Source: Psychroflexus montanilacus (GTDB lineage Bacteria > Bacteroidota > Bacteroidia > Flavobacteriales > Flavobacteriaceae). From it: a stretch of DNA of 64,000 bases. The notes below the pieces were generated by a model. The model had not been told where the DNA came from, ran no database searches, and saw nothing but the letters and a program-made list of their open reading frames with translations. The first letter of the stretch is position 1. Each line of letters begins with the position of its first letter. This document shows positions 8,738 through 19,400 of the stretch, in pieces. A program made the position numbers and the translations under genes. Location: assembly GCF_020164535.1 (NCBI RefSeq), contig NZ_JAIQZC010000001.1, forward strand, positions 868,001 to 932,000, given 5' to 3'.

Positions 8738-8769
8738 TTTGTGAGGTAGCTTGGTAGTTGTTATCTTTC
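8738..8769 (+). promoter_or_regulatory. Promoter of the DUF349 gene
   Basis: TTTG (8738-8741), a 20-base spacer and TATCTTTC (8762-8769) match the Bacteroidetes consensus except for the final base of the -7 box. The predicted start near 8773 leaves a leader of about 28 bases before ATG 8801. Confidence 0.55.
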
Positions 8770-8800
8770 AACGAATTTACGAACCTTAACATTGAAAGAC

Positions 8801-10906
8801 ATGTCAGAACAGAACGATCCTAAGGATATAAATGAAGAAAACGTCTCCAAACCAGTTGAAGACACTTCAAAGCAGAATTCTATTGAAAAAACTCCTAAAG
8901 ATGAAAAAACATCTAAATCAACTGAAGCAAATTTAGAAGAGGAGAGAAATGAAAGTGAAACTTCAACTACATCGAAAGAAGCTTCAGATATAGAAAAAAA
9001 AGACGAAAAAGCTATCTCTAAAACCGATGAAGCTGTCACCAATGAGGCTTCAGGAGAATCTGCAGAAAAAGAAGAAAGTTCTGATGAAGCAGAGGAAAAT
9101 TCTAAAGAAAATGGAGAATCAAAAGACCAGGATATTGATGAAGCCAATGCTGAAGACAGCGAAGATAAAGATGTAGCGAGAAGACATGAAATAGAAATGA
9201 AAGATTACCATGCCATGTCCCTGGATGAGCTAGTGCTTGAGCTGGAGAATTTGGTAAAAAAAGAGAAGGTTCAATCTATAAAAGATCACGTTAACAATAT
9301 TAAAATTGAATTTGATAAAAAGTTCAATGATATAGTAGAAGAAAAGAAAGAAGAGTTTATTGCCGACGGCGGCAATATTATAGACTTTCACTATTCTTCA
9401 CCAGTGAAGAAAAACTTTAATAGCATCTATTTTGATTATCGTGAAAAAAGAGACCAGCATTATTCTCAACTGAAGAAAAACCTGAGCTCTAACCTTAAGA
9501 CTCGACTTGGAATTATAGAAGAGTTAAAAAATATGATCGGCTCTGGAGAAAGCATGAATTCTAGTTTTAAACAGTTCAAAGAACTGCAGGAACGCTGGAA
9601 AAATGCAGGACCAGTTCCAAGAAGTGATTATAATACAGTATGGAATAATTACCATCACCATATAGAGCGATTTTATGATTTCTTACATCTGGACAGGGAG
9701 TTTAGGGATATGGATTTCAAATACAATCTGGACCAGAAACTGAAAATCATTAATCGTGCAGAAGAACTGACTCAGGAAGAAGACGTCAACAGGGCTTTTC
9801 GGGAGTTACAATTACTTCACAAAATGTGGAAGGAAGAGCTGGGTCCTGTAGCAAGAGAATTTAGAGATGAAATCTGGGAGAAATTTAGTGAAGCTACCAA
9901 GCAGATTCATGACAAACGCCAGGCTTACTTTGAGAAACTCGATGAAAAGCGAGAAGAAAACCTTAAAGTAAAGCTTGATATTATCGAGCAAATTCAGAAG
10001 CTCACAGAGAGTAAAATCACTCAGCATAAGGATGCACAAGAACGCATCAAAAATGTAAATAAACTTCGAGATTTGTTTTTTAGGGCAGGAAGCGTACCAA
10101 AACAAAAACAAGATGCTACCTGGGATGCTTTCAGAAAAGCGACAAGAGAATTCAATAGAAATAAAAATGATTTCTATAAAGAATTAAAAGCCGAACAGTA
10201 CGAGAATTTAGAGAAAAAGAAAGCGCTCATAAAAATAGCAGAAGAACACAAGGATAGTGATGATTTTAAAAGCACTACTCCGCTCATGAAGAAAATCCAA
10301 AACGACTGGAAAAAAATTGGTCACGTTCCAAGAAAAGATTCTGATAAAATCTGGAAGCAATTCAAAGCTGCTTGCAATCATTATTTTGATAGATTTCACG
10401 CCAATAAAAACGATGAGAGCAATGAAGAAATGCAGGCTTTCAATCAAAAACGAGAACTCATTCAAAAACTGAAAGATGAAACTATAAGTGAAAACGAGGA
10501 AAATACAGTTAAACTCGTCAAATCTTATATCTCAAAATGGAATGAAATAGGAATGGTTCCTGCAAATAAGCGTTATGTTGAAAATAAATTCAACAGAGCT
10601 TTGGATCAAATCTTTAAGCAGATTGACATCAGTAAGACGGACGCCGAATTGATGAAGTACCAAAACAGACTTCAAAATCTGGAAGAAGCAGATGATTCTC
10701 AACGTATCTATAAAGAACAAACCTTTTTGAGGAAAAAAATAGATGAAACCAAGTCAGAATTACAACAGCTAGAAAACAATCTTCAATTTTTCTCTGAAGA
10801 CAATAGAGAGAATCCTCTGGTAAAAGAGGTGTATAAAAACATGGACAAATTGAAAGAAGATCTTGAGATGTGGAAAACCAAACTACGGAAAATTAAAGAG
10901 TTGTAG
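8801..10906 (+). CDS. DUF349 repeat protein
   Basis: A 701-residue cytosolic protein. The first 115 or so residues are low complexity and very acidic (E, S, K, D), probably disordered. The rest is helical and carries five recognisable DUF349 repeats, each centred on W(K/N)..G.VP: RWKNAGPVPRSD, MWKEELGPVAREF, LFFRAGSVPKQK, DWKKIGHVPRKD and KWNEIGMVPANK. The C-terminus is a coiled coil (LQQLENNLQFF to KMRKIKEL-like). DUF349 proteins are common in Bacteroidetes and have no firm function. The start ATG 8801 was chosen over the TTG at 8792, three codons upstream. The stop overlaps the GTG of the next gene. Confidence 0.88.
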   Translation: MSEQNDPKDINEENVSKPVEDTSKQNSIEKTPKDEKTSKSTEANLEEERNESETSTTSKEASDIEKKDEKAISKTDEAVTNEASGESAEKEESSDEAEENSKENGESKDQDIDEANAEDSEDKDVARRHEIEMKDYHAMSLDELVLELENLVKKEKVQSIKDHVNNIKIEFDKKFNDIVEEKKEEFIADGGNIIDFHYSSPVKKNFNSIYFDYREKRDQHYSQLKKNLSSNLKTRLGIIEELKNMIGSGESMNSSFKQFKELQERWKNAGPVPRSDYNTVWNNYHHHIERFYDFLHLDREFRDMDFKYNLDQKLKIINRAEELTQEEDVNRAFRELQLLHKMWKEELGPVAREFRDEIWEKFSEATKQIHDKRQAYFEKLDEKREENLKVKLDIIEQIQKLTESKITQHKDAQERIKNVNKLRDLFFRAGSVPKQKQDATWDAFRKATREFNRNKNDFYKELKAEQYENLEKKKALIKIAEEHKDSDDFKSTTPLMKKIQNDWKKIGHVPRKDSDKIWKQFKAACNHYFDRFHANKNDESNEEMQAFNQKRELIQKLKDETISENEENTVKLVKSYISKWNEIGMVPANKRYVENKFNRALDQIFKQIDISKTDAELMKYQNRLQNLEEADDSQRIYKEQTFLRKKIDETKSELQQLENNLQFFSEDNRENPLVKEVYKNMDKLKEDLEMWKTKLRKIKEL

Positions 10907-11574
10907 TGAATTTCAATAAACCTGAGTCACATTATTATTGTCCGTTATGCGAAAGCATAGCGGATTATTTTTGCTCTATAGGTAAGCATGGCAGAGATTA
11001 CTATAAATGTAAACGCTGCTCTTCTGTGTTTTTACATCCTAAAAGCTTCATAGACGTATCCTCAGAAAAATCTAGATATGAAGAACATAATAATGATGTT
11101 ACAGATCCAAGATATCAAAACTTTGTAAGTCCTATTACAGAGGCCATTGCGAATCATTTTTTTGAAGATTCTGATGGTCTAGATTATGGTTGTGGCACTG
11201 GACCCGTAGCTTCGGTAGTGCTAGAGCAAAAGGGTTTTAAAAAGATAGCATTGTACGATCCTTTTTTTCAACCTGATGAGAAAGTGCTGGACAACACCTA
11301 TGACTTTATTATCTGCTGTGAAGTTATGGAGCACTTTTATGGTCCTAAAGATGAATTTTTAAGATTGAGAAAACTATTAAGACCTACGGGTAAATTATTC
11401 TGTAAAACGAGTATTTTAAAAGACCATGCTAGCGAAGATTATTTCAAAGACTGGTGGTACAATAATGATCCCACTCACGTCTTTTTTTACACACCCAGCA
11501 CTTTGAAATACATTGCCGAACAATTTAATTTCAGCAACGTCACAATAGACCCAAAACTAATTACTTTCGGCTAA
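10906..11574 (+). CDS. Class I SAM-dependent methyltransferase with N-terminal zinc ribbon
   Basis: A 222-residue protein. Two cysteine pairs, CPLC (12-15) and CKRC (35-38), form a zinc ribbon, followed by a Rossmann methyltransferase core: motif I DYGCGTG (93-99), an acidic end of strand 2 (LYDPFF) and ICCEVMEHF. This is the Methyltransf_12/23 type often seen near surface-glycan genes; the substrate here is unknown. The start is GTG, overlapping the last base of the DUF349 stop codon TAG, so the two genes are probably translationally coupled. Its stop is six bases from the stop of the convergent TPR gene. Confidence 0.85.
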   Translation: MNFNKPESHYYCPLCESIADYFCSIGKHGRDYYKCKRCSSVFLHPKSFIDVSSEKSRYEEHNNDVTDPRYQNFVSPITEAIANHFFEDSDGLDYGCGTGPVASVVLEQKGFKKIALYDPFFQPDEKVLDNTYDFIICCEVMEHFYGPKDEFLRLRKLLRPTGKLFCKTSILKDHASEDYFKDWWYNNDPTHVFFYTPSTLKYIAEQFNFSNVTIDPKLITFG

Positions 11575-11580
11575 AAAGGA

Positions 11581-12942
11581 TTAGCCTAAAGTATAATTGG
11601 GAAATAAATCATTCATGATAAAACTATAATTGGGATCTAGGAATGTAGCTTTTTCGAAATGTTTTCTGGACTTTTCTAGTTCTCCAAGTTCAAAATAGAC
11701 CCCTGCATATCTGTATTCCAGTTCTGCAAAATCTGAAAAGAAATCTTCAGCATGTTTCAAAGTTTGGAGAGCATCCTTATAATGCTTTAGCTCTATAAGT
11801 ATATCCAAACGAGTGATCCACGTTTCTAATTCGTAATTACCTAATTCTAAACTTTTCTTGAAGCCAAAAGCAGAATCCTTTATGTTATCTAATTCCAAAT
11901 TGATAATCGCAAAATGTTTCCAGTACAGTACATTTTCTTCATCAATATTGATGGCCTTATTGATGTAATAAAGTGCTTTTTTGTAATCTTTTATTTTGAC
12001 ATGATAATCTGAAAGGGCTAACCATACTTTATCCAAAAGTGGATCCTCGTGTAAAGCTTTTTTATAATGCTTCAGTGCTTTTTCTGGATCGTTCAACTTT
12101 AAGAAACATTTTCCTATTCTTAAATAAGCAAAAGCAGTAGGATCATCTATTTGAAGTGTTAAGGTATAACATTCAATAGCGTCTTTATATCTTTTTAAGC
12201 GCTCAAGCACCTTTCCTTTTTCAAGATAGGCACCTATAAAGTATTCATCTGAAATAATAGCATAATCAAAAGCTTCTAAGGCTTTATCATATCTCTTTTT
12301 CTCAAAATACAATTTGCCTAGTTGATGCCACGCAACTTCGCAATAAGGTTGGCGGTCTAGAAAGCTTTTTAAAAACTGTACAGCTTCTTCATTTTGATTT
12401 AAAAAATCAAAACAATAAATGATATTATAAAGTGCAGTATAATCATTTTCATCATTCTCCAAACATTGGATATAACTCTCCTTTGCATTCTCAAAATCTT
12501 CCAGAAATAAATACTCCATACCCATAATGCTATGAATTTCGATGAGATCATCTGCGAAATTTAGAGCTTCTTTTAGGGTCTCAATAGCATCCATATGTAA
12601 GTCCTGCTTGGAATAAATATTCGCTATCAATATATATATTTCCTCATTGTTAGGTTCTAAAGATTTCAAATCTTCAAGTAAATCCATAGCTTTTTCAAAC
12701 TTATCTTCAAAAGTAAAAAGCTCAGCTTTCATCAAAAGTAAATTGACTGATTTTGGATGTTGATCTAAAGCAAGTTTAAGGGCTTTCTTGGCCAAAGCAA
12801 GACGACCACTATCGATATAATGACCGATAATGTTTTCAAATTCCGCAGCATCAAAAAATAAAACTTCGTTGGTTTTTAACATCATTTCAAATTTCTCTAT
12901 CGGGAAGTCGAAGTCTTCGTGGTGAGAGGATCCTAATTGCAT
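11581..12942 (-). CDS. Tetratricopeptide repeat protein
   Basis: A 453-residue protein made almost entirely of degenerate 34-residue TPR units from about residue 35 to 440. Typical signatures are AWHQLGKLYFEKKRYDKALE, AYLRIGKCFLKLNDPEKALK and VLYWKHFAIINLELDNIKDS. There is no signal peptide or enzymatic domain, so it is likely a cytosolic scaffold. It is transcribed alone. The function cannot be deduced from its neighbours. Confidence 0.88.
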   Translation of the reverse strand: MQLGSSHHEDFDFPIEKFEMMLKTNEVLFFDAAEFENIIGHYIDSGRLALAKKALKLALDQHPKSVNLLLMKAELFTFEDKFEKAMDLLEDLKSLEPNNEEIYILIANIYSKQDLHMDAIETLKEALNFADDLIEIHSIMGMEYLFLEDFENAKESYIQCLENDENDYTALYNIIYCFDFLNQNEEAVQFLKSFLDRQPYCEVAWHQLGKLYFEKKRYDKALEAFDYAIISDEYFIGAYLEKGKVLERLKRYKDAIECYTLTLQIDDPTAFAYLRIGKCFLKLNDPEKALKHYKKALHEDPLLDKVWLALSDYHVKIKDYKKALYYINKAINIDEENVLYWKHFAIINLELDNIKDSAFGFKKSLELGNYELETWITRLDILIELKHYKDALQTLKHAEDFFSDFAELEYRYAGVYFELGELEKSRKHFEKATFLDPNYSFIMNDLFPNYTLG

Positions 12943-13021
12943 ATAAAATGATTTAATTTTAGGTTAAGATAAACGTCTTTTTTCAATACTGAGTGAGATT
13001 TTTGAAAATGTTTTCCACAAG

Positions 13022-14218
13022 TTATTCACCATTTGCGGAGTCAGAATATGTATCGAGTATATCAATTATGATGCCACAGCCTAAAGCAATTTCTTGTTCT
13101 GAAATAGTCAGCGGTGGTGAAATTCTCACTGCTTGTTTTTCATATAGCAGCCAAAACAAAATAAGTCCTTTGTCTTTTGCTCTCATTACAACTCGATTGG
13201 CAATATCTGCATTTTTAAATATAGGGGCTAGCATCAACCCTTTTCCTCTTACTTCTAAAATAAGCTTATGCTGGAGCAATTTTCTGAACAGTCGCTCTTT
13301 TAGCTCAACTTCCTTTATAATGGAGGAGGTGGTTAAAACTTCTAAAGTTGCTTTACAAGCTGCTGCTATGACTGGATTACCTCCAAAAGTTGTAATATGA
13401 CCTAATTTTGGTTTATCACTTAACAAGCTCATTAAAGCTTTAGATGCCGTGAAGGCTCCAACTGGCAATCCTGAAGCCATGGCTTTACCAATTACCAAGA
13501 TATCTGGAACCACATCAAAATGTTCAAATCCAAAGAGCTTACCTGTTCTTCCAAATCCAGGTTGGATTTCGTCTAAAATCAATAACGCGCCTACTTCTTC
13601 GCACCTCTGCTTCACTTTTTTCAAGTAATCTTTGTTGGGAAGGATAAACCCTGCACCACCCTGAATTGTTTCTAAAATGACAGCTGCCGTTGACTTTGTA
13701 ATGACACTAAGGCAGGTATCCACGTTAAATCTTATATGAGTAATATCGCCTACCAAGGGGCGGAATGGCGCGATGCGCTCTTCATAATCCATCAAGCTGA
13801 GTGCTCCATAGGAATTCCCATGATAACAATTTTTGGCAGCGATAATTTGACTCCTTCCTGTCGCCCTTCTCGCTAGCTTCATTGCCCCGTCTATTGCCTC
13901 AGTTCCACTATTTACTAGATATGTTTGTGAAAGTGGTTCTGGTAAGTATTTAGCCAGTAATTTGGTAAACTCAACGGCTGGGGATTGAATGTACTCGCCA
14001 TAAACCATGACGTGCATGTATTTATCAAGTTGAGCTTTTACAGCACTTATTACGGCTGGGGGTCTGTGTCCTAAACCACAAGCAGACACTCCCGCCACAA
14101 AATCCAGATATCGATTACCGTCTGTAGAATAAATGAAAGAGCCTTCTGCATAACTTACCTCCATACCTAGAGGATGTGGAGTAGTTTGCGCCTGATAATT
14201 TATAAAATCACTGTTCAT
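13022..14218 (-). CDS. Class III PLP-dependent aminotransferase (acetylornithine/ornithine transaminase-like)
   Basis: A 398-residue fold-type I aminotransferase. NSGTEAID (103-110) binds the PLP phosphate, ILDEIQPGFGRTG holds the Asp that contacts the ring nitrogen (D216), and DILVIGKAMASG holds the PLP lysine (K245). Length and motifs match the aspartate aminotransferase family proteins of flavobacteria related to ArgD/RocD. No arginine or lysine biosynthesis genes are adjacent, so the substrate is uncertain. The start codon lies inside the 3' end of the lptA-like gene (11-base overlap), so the two are likely one operon. Confidence 0.87.
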   Translation of the reverse strand: MNSDFINYQAQTTPHPLGMEVSYAEGSFIYSTDGNRYLDFVAGVSACGLGHRPPAVISAVKAQLDKYMHVMVYGEYIQSPAVEFTKLLAKYLPEPLSQTYLVNSGTEAIDGAMKLARRATGRSQIIAAKNCYHGNSYGALSLMDYEERIAPFRPLVGDITHIRFNVDTCLSVITKSTAAVILETIQGGAGFILPNKDYLKKVKQRCEEVGALLILDEIQPGFGRTGKLFGFEHFDVVPDILVIGKAMASGLPVGAFTASKALMSLLSDKPKLGHITTFGGNPVIAAACKATLEVLTTSSIIKEVELKERLFRKLLQHKLILEVRGKGLMLAPIFKNADIANRVVMRAKDKGLILFWLLYEKQAVRISPPLTISEQEIALGCGIIIDILDTYSDSANGE

Positions 14219-15941
14219 TACTTGGCTGTATAGCTTTCAATTTCGGAGATTTCTTAGGTACTTTTGGAACTTCATCTTCCTGAGTTGGTCTTAAAGTCGA
14301 ATCCTTAAGTGTGGAATTTGTATTGAGTGTTCGCATGCCCTCAAAAAAATCGTCATAAATTTCCGGATCTTCGATTCCTTTGATTTTGGGCAAAATGATA
14401 CTGTCTCGTCCTTTAAATAAATCTGCTTTTTCTAATAACCTTTCATCTCCACGCCAATTGAAATTCTTGAGTTTTTTTTCATTTTCGGGAAACTGAGAAC
14501 TTGGGTATGTGTCGGAATCTACACTAGTGTAATAAATCACATCTACAATTTCTTGATCTTCAAACAAAATTTTGATCTTTGCGGACAAGGATTTATTAAT
14601 CCCAATCAGTTCTCCGTCATCTCCTCGCACATAGAAAAGAGATTCTGTATTTTTGATAACATCCACTTCATAAATCTCATTGTCTTCAAAAAGACCGTAA
14701 AGTTCCTTTCCTTTTATTTGATTGTATCCTTCTATAGTGTCCTTTTGTATCATAAATGAATTGAAAAAAACTTTCAAAGAATCGAGTTCATCAGTTTCCG
14801 TATCACTTATTAGATGAATGGTATCTCCAGTAATTTGACTTTCTCCTGACCATAAAATTGGTTGACGAATCAACTGGGTAAGCCCGGTTCTTTCATTACT
14901 ATGAATGGAATCTGCTTTTCCACTCAGGTCAGACTTATAAATTCTTGCATCATAAAATGCGTTTATATTCCTGTCTTCTACTTCACCAGTCACCATCAAT
15001 GTATCACTAGCTATATAGACAGAGTCTTTTTCTTGTTTTATAGCTGCCAGTGGGTTTTTTGTGATGAAAAGCGAATCTTTCATTCGGAAAACTTCTGCAT
15101 AATGCCCAGTAATCAAAGATTGGTTAATAGTGTCTGTAATTTTTATATTATTAGTTGCTGATGCAAAACCAGTAGGTCTATCAAAATAAATGCTATCGCC
15201 TTCCAGCTTTCGGTTTTCGTAATCCACTTTAGAATTTTTTACAAAAAAACCATTGTCTTTTCTGGTATCGTAAAACCCACGTTCACAATACACCACACTG
15301 GTTTCGCTCGTAATTGTTGAAGGTCCGTACAAATAAGCGTGCCCCTGTTCTGAATAAAAATCTAAAAATTCTGTATCAATATCATATTCTGGATTTCTCA
15401 CCTTCACATTTTGCCTAAAAGAAAATTTTTCCTGATTCATGAAATATCTCCCTCTGATGCTTGTAATCGTGGATGCAGAATCTTGAACTTTGCCTCCTGT
15501 TCTATAAAATGCTTCCTGCTTTACTCTATTAAAAAATAAAGAATCTGTAGTCAATTTATTACTTGGGGTGGTCAATACCACATCTTCACTGGCAAAAGCA
15601 AATTGCGTGTTGCCATTATATTCTGCATATTTACTCGTCATATTTACAGTATCCCCCTGCTTCATCCTTACATTCCCGTATGCTTTAAAAAAACTATCAG
15701 TTTGATAGAAAATAGCACGGTCGCACCATACTTCGATACCTTCATGAATAAAATAAACCTGGTTTTGGACTTTTTGCAGAATCGTAGCGTCTGGATATTT
15801 CTCTTCATCTACACGAGTTCTGTCACTGGTATAGTCTATTTTTTTACCTTCTTGAGCAAACAATGCAGAGGTAGAAAAGGTAAAGCAAATGAATAGGAGG
15901 AGATATTTCAAATTAATACAATTTAGTGTAAAATTAATCAA
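14208..15941 (-). CDS. LptA/OstA-like periplasmic protein
   Basis: A 577-residue secreted protein. The signal peptide ends SALFAQ at about residue 30. The body is a long series of short beta-strand repeats alternating around YGNVRMKQGDTV, ASEDVVLTT, KLEGDSIYFDR and ITGDTIHLIS, the OstA/LptA jellyroll fold that carries lipopolysaccharide across the periplasm. At 577 residues it is much longer than E. coli LptA (185), as is usual for the Bacteroidetes OstA-like proteins. A proline- and lysine-rich tail (about 550-577) follows. It is upstream of and overlaps the aminotransferase gene. The transport role is inferred from the family. Confidence 0.8.
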   Translation of the reverse strand: MINFTLNCINLKYLLLFICFTFSTSALFAQEGKKIDYTSDRTRVDEEKYPDATILQKVQNQVYFIHEGIEVWCDRAIFYQTDSFFKAYGNVRMKQGDTVNMTSKYAEYNGNTQFAFASEDVVLTTPSNKLTTDSLFFNRVKQEAFYRTGGKVQDSASTITSIRGRYFMNQEKFSFRQNVKVRNPEYDIDTEFLDFYSEQGHAYLYGPSTITSETSVVYCERGFYDTRKDNGFFVKNSKVDYENRKLEGDSIYFDRPTGFASATNNIKITDTINQSLITGHYAEVFRMKDSLFITKNPLAAIKQEKDSVYIASDTLMVTGEVEDRNINAFYDARIYKSDLSGKADSIHSNERTGLTQLIRQPILWSGESQITGDTIHLISDTETDELDSLKVFFNSFMIQKDTIEGYNQIKGKELYGLFEDNEIYEVDVIKNTESLFYVRGDDGELIGINKSLSAKIKILFEDQEIVDVIYYTSVDSDTYPSSQFPENEKKLKNFNWRGDERLLEKADLFKGRDSIILPKIKGIEDPEIYDDFFEGMRTLNTNSTLKDSTLRPTQEDEVPKVPKKSPKLKAIQPSNEQ

Positions 15942-16011
15942 TTCCAGTCTGGTCTCATTTTTTTAAATAAAAATTTACATATAAACTTTAGTAAATCTTA
16001 AGTAATCCATC

Positions 16012-16042
16012 TTGTAGAATTGAATTGCTTACTCTAAGTTTG
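16012..16042 (+). promoter_or_regulatory. Promoter of the metal-efflux operon, possibly giving a leaderless mRNA
   Basis: TTG (16012-16014), exactly 20 bases and TAAGTTTG (16035-16042) are a full match to the Bacteroidetes consensus. The ATG of the first gene is at 16047, five bases after the -7 box, so transcription would start within about two bases of it. Confidence 0.65.
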
Positions 16043-16046
16043 TTAT

Positions 16047-16436
16047 ATGAAAATATTGGTCACATATACTTTAACATTAGTGTTGAGTCTTCAGGCTTTT
16101 GGATTGTGTGCTTCCAACGTGATCAAATTTTCTAACCTTTTAGATCATTATAATTTTCATAGTACAGAAAAAGAAAATTCATTTTTAGAATTTATCGATT
16201 TACATTATGGCATTCAAAAAGATGCTCATGAAAACGAACACAATGAGCATGATGATCTTCCTTACCCAGACCATCATCTTCTTCAGCATAATTTTATTTC
16301 AGAATTTGATTCTGTATTTAATTTAGACTCCCCTCAAGACAACAAAGAACCAAGGCATAACTTCAGCTATAAGGCTTTGTTTATTACCCTGTATCAAATT
16401 GAAATCTTACATCCTCCGAAGCAAGAGTTGATTTAA
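16047..16436 (+). CDS. Small secreted His-rich protein of a metal-efflux operon
   Basis: A 129-residue protein with a signal peptide (MKILVTYTLTLVLSLQAFGLCAS). The mature part has a His/Asp/Glu-rich stretch near residues 66-83 (DAHENEHNEHDD, then PDHHLLQH), suitable for binding Zn, Co or Cu in the periplasm. It is the first gene of the efflux operon, 40 bases before the RND gene. Similar short His-rich proteins precede CzcA genes in other flavobacteria, from memory. A metal buffer or sensor role is inference; I do not recognise a named family. Confidence 0.7.
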   Translation: MKILVTYTLTLVLSLQAFGLCASNVIKFSNLLDHYNFHSTEKENSFLEFIDLHYGIQKDAHENEHNEHDDLPYPDHHLLQHNFISEFDSVFNLDSPQDNKEPRHNFSYKALFITLYQIEILHPPKQELI

Positions 16437-16476
16437 TATATCAACTAGTGTTTAACAGTTTTCAATTTAAAAATTC

Positions 16477-19400
16477 ATGCTTTCTAAAATCATTGAATTT
16501 AGCTTAAAGTCTAAATTCTTTATCATCTTGATACTAAGCTTTATTGTAGGTTTCGGGATTTACAGCCTTAACCACATATCTGTAGGAGCTGTCCCTGATA
16601 TTACAAACAATCAAGTCCAAGTCATTACCACGTCAAGAAGTTTATCTACTATAGATGTGGAACAGTTCATTACTTATCCGGTTGAATTGGAGATGTCCAA
16701 TCTACCAGGGGTAAAAGAAATACGTTCGGTTTCCAAGTTTGGTTTATCCGTAGTTACTGTCATATTTGAAAATGACATGGGCACCTACTTACCTCGCCAG
16801 CTTATAGCGGAGAAACTTAGTAAAGTAGAAAAAAACATCCCCAAACATTTCGGAACTCCAGAGATGGGACCTATTACCACTGGCCTTGGAGAAATTTACC
16901 AATATACGCTGGAGACCAAACCTGGCTATGAATACGAGTTTAGCGTCATGGAACTCCGAAGCATCCAAGACTGGATTGTGAAACGCCAACTTTCTGGAAT
17001 TCCTGGCATTGTTGAAATCAATACCTGGGGTGGATTCCTGAAGGAATATGAAGTTGCCATTTCTTCCGAAAAGCTTCAAGCCAGAAATATTAGCATTCAG
17101 CAGGTATTTACAGCATTAGAAAAAAACAACAGTATTGCCGGCGGAAGCTATATTGAAAAAGAAGAACAAGCCTATTTTATACGAGGAAACGGATTGGTAA
17201 AAAGTCTGGAAGACATTCGAAATATAAGTGTTGAAAACAGACATGGAACTCCCATACTCATCGGCGATATCGCAGAAGTAGGCTTTGGATTTGCGAGACG
17301 ATTTGGTGCTATCACTGGAAATGGTGAAGGCGAAAAAGTACTCGGTCAAATCATGATGCTTAAAGATGCTGACTCCAAACAGGTTATTGATGCCGTAAAA
17401 GACCGACTTCAACAGATTGAAAAGAGTCTGCCCGAAGGTGTGTATATCAACGGGTTTCTAGACAGAAGTGAACTCATTGGCAAAACCACTTCTACAGTTG
17501 CAGAAAATCTATTTTTAGGCTTTCTGGTGGTCGCTTTCATTGTGACTTTGCTCATCGGTGACTTGAGATCAGGATTAATTATCTCCTCAGTTATTCCATT
17601 GAGTTTTCTTATTGCCATTAGTTTGATGTATATCTTTAATATCGATGCTAACTTAATGAGTTTAGGGGCTTTAGATTTTGGAATTATTATAGATGGAGCA
17701 GTCATTATTGTTGAATTTGTCGCCTTTAAGATGTTACAGAAATCTGAGAAATTCAAATCTTTAACGGGGGCTAGCTACACTTCAGAAAAAGATAGGATAA
17801 GCCTGAAGGGAGCTTCCAAAATGATGAATTCTGCCATATTTGGACAACTTATTATCTTGATTGTCTTTATTCCTATTGTTACGCTTTCGGGTGTAGAAGG
17901 AAAAATGTTTAGACCCATGGCATTAACCTTTGGCTTTGCCTTATTGGGAGCTATGTTTTTATGTTTAACCTGGATTCCAGTGGCCTGTAGTTTATTCTTA
18001 AATCCTAAGCAACTGAAAGCTAGAAACCTATCGACTCGATTTTTAAATCAGGTCAAAAAAGTTTATATCCCTTCGGTTAGATGGGCTCTAGACCACACAA
18101 AACTTGTTGTGATTTCAGCTCTAGCTATAGTCGTTTTAGCGGTGTTCACCTTTACAAAGATGGGAGGTGAATTTGTCCCTACGCTGGATGAGGGAGATTT
18201 TGTGATTCAACCTATCCTGAAGACAGGTAAATCCCTTTCAAGTACGATTGAACGCACTACCGACATAGAAAAGATTCTCCTGGATAATTTCCCTGAAGTA
18301 ACACAAGTTGTAAGCAGAATAGGCGCTGCTGAAGTACCAACCGACCCGATGTCTATGCAGGATTCTGACGTGATCATTCGGCTTAAACCTAAAAACGAAT
18401 GGACCAGTGCCCAAACAAAAGAAGAACTAGCCGAAAAATTTAAAGAAGCCTTAGCTATCATTCCAGGAATGGACATCGAATTTACGCAGCCTATCGAAAT
18501 GCGTTTCAACGAATTAATCACAGGAGTGCGATCTGATATCGCTATTAAAATCTTTGGAGACGACTTAAATATCCTGGCCCAAAAGGGAAATGAGATCCAA
18601 AGGCTTATAAACGATGTCGATGGAGCTGCAGATATTTCTGTTGAAAAAATTGTAGGCTTACCACAAATGGCGGTGAATTTTAATCGCTCTAAAATTGCAA
18701 GATATGGGTTGAATATTGAAGACTTGAACAACATCATTTCCGCTGGATTTGCAGGACAAAAAACAGGAGTAGTCTTTGAAGGCGAAAAGCGGTTTGATAT
18801 GGTTGTGCGCTTACAGGAAGATAAAAGAAGAGATATCTCAGACCTTCAAAACTTGATTATAGATACTCCAAACGGAGGCAAAATTCCGTTGAGCGAAGTG
18901 GCCGACATTTCCTATTCTAAAGGGCCTGCTAAAATCTCCAGAGATGAAACCAAACGACGGATTGTAGTGGGCGTAAATGTAAGAAATCGCGATTTGGCCT
19001 CGGTGGTAGAAGATATTCAAGGCATCCTCAATGATAACCTAAGCCTCCCTGTTGGCTACACCTTGACTTACGGAGGTCAATTTGAAAATCTGCAAAGCGC
19101 CACCAAACGTTTGCAAATCACTGTTCCGATTGTACTTGTACTTATTTTTGTGCTGCTCTATTTTGCTTTAAGAGATTATAAAGACGCCTTACTTATTTTT
19201 ACAGCTATTCCTTTTTCTGCCGTTGGAGGTGTTTTCTTACTGTGGATAAGAGATATGCCGTTTAGCATTTCGGCAGGGGTTGGTTTTATTGCTCTGTTTG
19301 GAATTGCCGTTTTGAACGGGATCATTTTGGTTGAATATTTTAAAGACCTGCAAAATGACAACAAAGAGCTCAATAAAGACAACATCATTGAAGCTACGCA

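Noticed and set aside
8761-9147. Minus-strand serine-rich frame inside the DUF349 gene
   Set aside because: It is the mirror of the Glu/Ser-rich low-complexity N-terminus of the plus-strand protein and has no promoter or homology pattern of its own.
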